Positions 4,804 to 6,313 of a DNA stretch of 6,313 nt are shown piece after piece. A program made the translations under genes and the position numbers. The notes beneath the pieces are model-generated. The model saw nothing but the letters and a program-made list of their open reading frames with translations, was not told where the DNA came from and did no database searches. The number at the start of each line of letters is the position of its first letter. Position 1 is the first letter of the stretch. Source of the DNA: an uncultured Treponema sp. (GTDB lineage: Bacteria > Spirochaetota > Spirochaetia > Treponematales > Treponemataceae); contig CALAUH010000095.1 in NCBI GenBank assembly GCA_937892225.1, forward strand, positions 1 through 6,313, read 5' to 3'.

Positions 4804-4878
4804 CTCCGATGGTAGGAATCGAACCTACAGACTTAAGATCCAAAATCTTGTGGCTTTACCAAACTCGCCTACATCGGA
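4804..4878 (-). tRNA. tRNA-Gln (anticodon TTG)
   Basis: The minus strand folds into a full cloverleaf. The acceptor is TCCGATG/CATCGGA (7 pairs), with TA at 8-9, a 3-pair D stem GGC/GCC with GG in the loop, the anticodon loop TTTTGGA with anticodon TTG, a 5-base variable loop, and T arm GTAGG-TTCGATT-CCTAC. The first pair U1-A72 and discriminator G73 are Gln identity features and support the isotype. Oddities are a C-A mismatch at the top of the anticodon stem and G at 37 instead of the usual A. TTA follows position 73, so CCA must be added after transcription. The gene starts 9 bases after the stop of the 80-residue gene and is probably co-transcribed with the array, needing processing by RNase P. 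It would read CAA codons. Confidence 0.85.
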
Positions 4879-4887
4879 TTGATTTGA

Positions 4888-5130
4888 TTACATGTCAGCA
4901 GAAAGATTTGATTTCTTTTTTGCAGCTTTCAAAAGAACATCAAAATCGAAATCTTTTGAATTCTTTACTCCTGCTTTTCCTATCAATTCTCCTTTTGAGT
5001 TGTAAGCAAGCAATTTTGTCATTGTTGTTACAACATGGGCATAAACCGGAACTGGTGGTTTCTTAGGAAGATGAATCATTTCCCATAAAACATCAGTTTC
5101 TGAATTCTGCATAGGTTTAAGTCTCAGCAT
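4888..5130 (-). CDS. hypothetical protein, 80 aa
   Basis: The ATG at 5130 lies three bases after the previous stop, with AAGGAG 10 bases upstream, so the start is supported. The N-terminal half is mixed and Pro-rich (HLPKKPPVPVYAHVV). The middle has a beta-hairpin-like LLAYNSKGELIGKAG, and the end is a Lys-rich helix (DVLLKAAKKKSNL). It has no Cys, no membrane segment and no recognisable catalytic motif. It lies between recT with its small neighbour and the tRNA gene, in the same direction. A small basic DNA-binding or recombination accessory protein is possible from context only. I do not recognise the family. Confidence 0.7.
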   Translation of the reverse strand: MLRLKPMQNSETDVLWEMIHLPKKPPVPVYAHVVTTMTKLLAYNSKGELIGKAGVKNSKDFDFDVLLKAAKKKSNLSADM

Positions 5131-5133
5131 TTT

Positions 5134-5388
5134 CTACACTCTCCTTATTGCTTTGATTAAAGTTTCAATTGTTATGTCTTTTGCCCTAAGTTTTTTGAAC
5201 TGGTCTCTTACCATTGGATTTGAAATTACCCAACCGGCAAAAAATGCATCCAATTCATCGCCTTTATGTCCAATTTTTTCTTCAAAAAGAGTTTTCCACT
5301 GAAAGAAAGAAATGATTATCTCCTCATTGATATCAATGGGTTTAACTTCATTTTGGAGTAACGATCTTGGTTCAATGGTCTTAGGCAT
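5134..5388 (-). CDS. hypothetical protein directly downstream of recT, 84 aa
   Basis: The ATG at 5388 lies 11 bases after the recT stop. AAGGA overlapping that stop (TAAGGA) serves as ribosome binding site, so translation of the two genes is likely linked. The protein looks helical: IISFFQWKTLFEEKI, ELDAFFAGWVIS, VRDQFKKLRAKD and IETLIKAIRRV. It has hydrophobic and aromatic residues but no long enough run for a membrane segment. There are no Cys and no known motif. Small proteins next to recT in phages are sometimes single-strand binding or exonuclease partners, but nothing in this sequence shows an OB fold, so the function stays open. Confidence 0.7.
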   Translation of the reverse strand: MPKTIEPRSLLQNEVKPIDINEEIIISFFQWKTLFEEKIGHKGDELDAFFAGWVISNPMVRDQFKKLRAKDITIETLIKAIRRV

Positions 5389-5399
5389 ATAAACAATCC

Positions 5400-6313
5400 T
5401 TACATGATATCTTCTGGACTTAAAGCATTGTCGAAAGCTTCATTTATTCCAGATTCGTCAAATTCATTTTCGTTAAGAGCCTGTTCAGCAATACTGTTTA
5501 CAGATGATTCTGTAACTGTATATTCTGCAGTTTCTACATTTTCACTTGCTGGAATTTTGTTTTCTTTTGGTGTGTTTACTGAAACAGGTTCATCGTTATA
5601 ATCAGATGCTTCTTCTGTCTGGACTGCACGGAGTGCTTCAATCGAGATAGGGCAGAGCTTAAGAGCCTTAATAACACAAGTCTTGAGTGCCATTGCATCA
5701 AAATTCTTTCCCCAGTTCTGAGTTGATTTATCCTTTGCAGTAATGTATGACTTTGAGTAAGTGTCACGGAATTTCTCAGCATCCTTCTTGCTCATGACAG
5801 CAAACTGTTCACCGCCATTTGTAAGTTCAACAAGACAGTAATATCCGATAACTTCACCACGTTCCTGGAATATGTTCATCTTATGGGTGATGCTTCTACC
5901 TGATGCAAGGTTGCAGTCAAAAGTATCATTTTCATAAATACATTCTGCTGCGATTGTCTTGATTGTCTTAGATCTTCTTGCAAGAGCAATCAATCCCTTA
6001 TATCCCATCTGGAAATGGCAGGTCATAACCTTTTCCCACTGTCCAGTTTTTGGATTTCTTACAGATTCATTGTAAGGAATGATGTAAGACTGTCCCAAAA
6101 CTCCACCGACTTCCAACCCGTAATTTGCAGCCTGAATGAATGAACGTTTGATTGATTCAGGGGTACATTTTACAAGGTCAGGAACTTTTGGATCCAAGAG
6201 AGCCATTTTTGCAGATTCGATGAAACGGTCTACTGATACGGTCTCAGCCGGAATGGATGGTGCAACGGCAGTCTTGAGTTTACCAAACCAGTTTTCCCAA
6301 GGGTTTACATTTG
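5400..6313 (-). CDS. recT: RecT-family single-strand annealing protein (5' end cut by window)
   Basis: The frame is open to the window edge and 303 residues are visible. Only a short N-terminal piece should be missing, because RecT proteins are about 270 residues. An internal ATG at 6206 is not the start: the residues before it (DRFIESAK) belong to the conserved helix. Matches to E. coli RecT include GLEVGGVLGQSYIIPYN at visible residues 65-81, GYKGLIALARRS at 103-114, and MALKTCVIKALKLCPISIE at 207-225. RecT binds single-stranded DNA and pairs complementary strands, usually with a RecE- or YqaJ-type exonuclease encoded nearby and here not in view. Residues after about 230 form an acidic, low-complexity tail longer than in E. 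coli RecT. Position and spacing put it upstream in the same array as the nuclease gene. Confidence 0.93.
   Translation of the reverse strand, partial: NVNPWENWFGKLKTAVAPSIPAETVSVDRFIESAKMALLDPKVPDLVKCTPESIKRSFIQAANYGLEVGGVLGQSYIIPYNESVRNPKTGQWEKVMTCHFQMGYKGLIALARRSKTIKTIAAECIYENDTFDCNLASGRSITHKMNIFQERGEVIGYYCLVELTNGGEQFAVMSKKDAEKFRDTYSKSYITAKDKSTQNWGKNFDAMALKTCVIKALKLCPISIEALRAVQTEEASDYNDEPVSVNTPKENKIPASENVETAEYTVTESSVNSIAEQALNENEFDESGINEAFDNALSPEDIM

Noticed and set aside
4804..4878. Reading the tRNA anticodon as TGG (Pro) by shifting the loop one base
   Set aside because: The shift destroys the anticodon stem, and U1-A72 with G73 fits Gln, not Pro.
4640..5066. Two overlapping plus-strand open frames across the tRNA region
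   Set aside because: Both read antisense through the tRNA-Gln gene, and the second also runs opposite the 80-residue gene. The products contain the complement of T-arm sequence.
5576..5782. Alternative minus-strand frame inside recT
   Set aside because: The recT frame has strong family matches across the same bases, and the alternative product shows no pattern.
1..6313. CRISPR array, insertion sequence or diversity-generating repeat
   Set aside because: No regularly spaced repeats, no transposase or reverse transcriptase motifs, and no long inverted repeats were seen by eye.

Overview
The window looks like part of a phage or prophage early (recombination and DNA-metabolism) region in an AT-rich bacterium. 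Almost every gene is read from the minus strand, in one closely packed array running from the right edge towards base 138. The signs are a RecT-family annealing protein, an HNH nuclease with a NinB-like front half, a tRNA gene inside the gene array, a divergent ThyX-like protein, and a tail of very small Cys-rich or coiled-coil proteins. Start codons are mostly preceded by good Shine-Dalgarno sequences, several gene pairs overlap by 1 to 8 bases, and the standard genetic code fits all frames. The host cannot be fixed from this. A spirochaete (Treponema-like) or a low-GC Firmicute would both fit, and I lean weakly to the former on protein style alone. No integrase, terminase or structural gene is visible.

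Right part (4879-6313, minus): recT, cut at its 5' end by the window edge, is followed by two small unrecognised genes of 84 and 80 residues. Middle (4606-4878): there is no protein gene here. It holds a tRNA-Gln(TTG) gene, a tRNA-like sequence with a broken anticodon arm, and three short hairpins. The two hairpins nearest the next gene share the same GAAAGA loop. Centre-left (2425-4593): a NinB-like/HNH nuclease, a membrane-anchored lytic transglycosylase, and an HExxH zincin fused to a long helical region follow each other with short or ATGA overlaps. Left (138-2428): a Cys-rich coiled-coil protein, the ThyX-like protein, an unknown 73-residue protein, two further Cys-rich or coiled-coil proteins, a 61-residue CxxC zinc-ribbon protein and a 47-residue protein end the array. 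A hairpin at 103-137 separates this end from what may be the 3' end of a convergent plus-strand gene (2-100).

Taken together, RecT would anneal single strands and the NinB-like/HNH protein would assist or resolve recombination intermediates. The ThyX-like protein points to pyrimidine nucleotide metabolism. The zincin and the transglycosylase are the odd members: neither is normally expected in a recombination module, and their overlapping reading frames suggest coupled expression. The most useful leads are the ThyX-like protein with a rewritten signature motif, the zincin with a helical tail, the transglycosylase's position, the degenerate tRNA next to a good one, and the paired hairpins in front of the nuclease gene.
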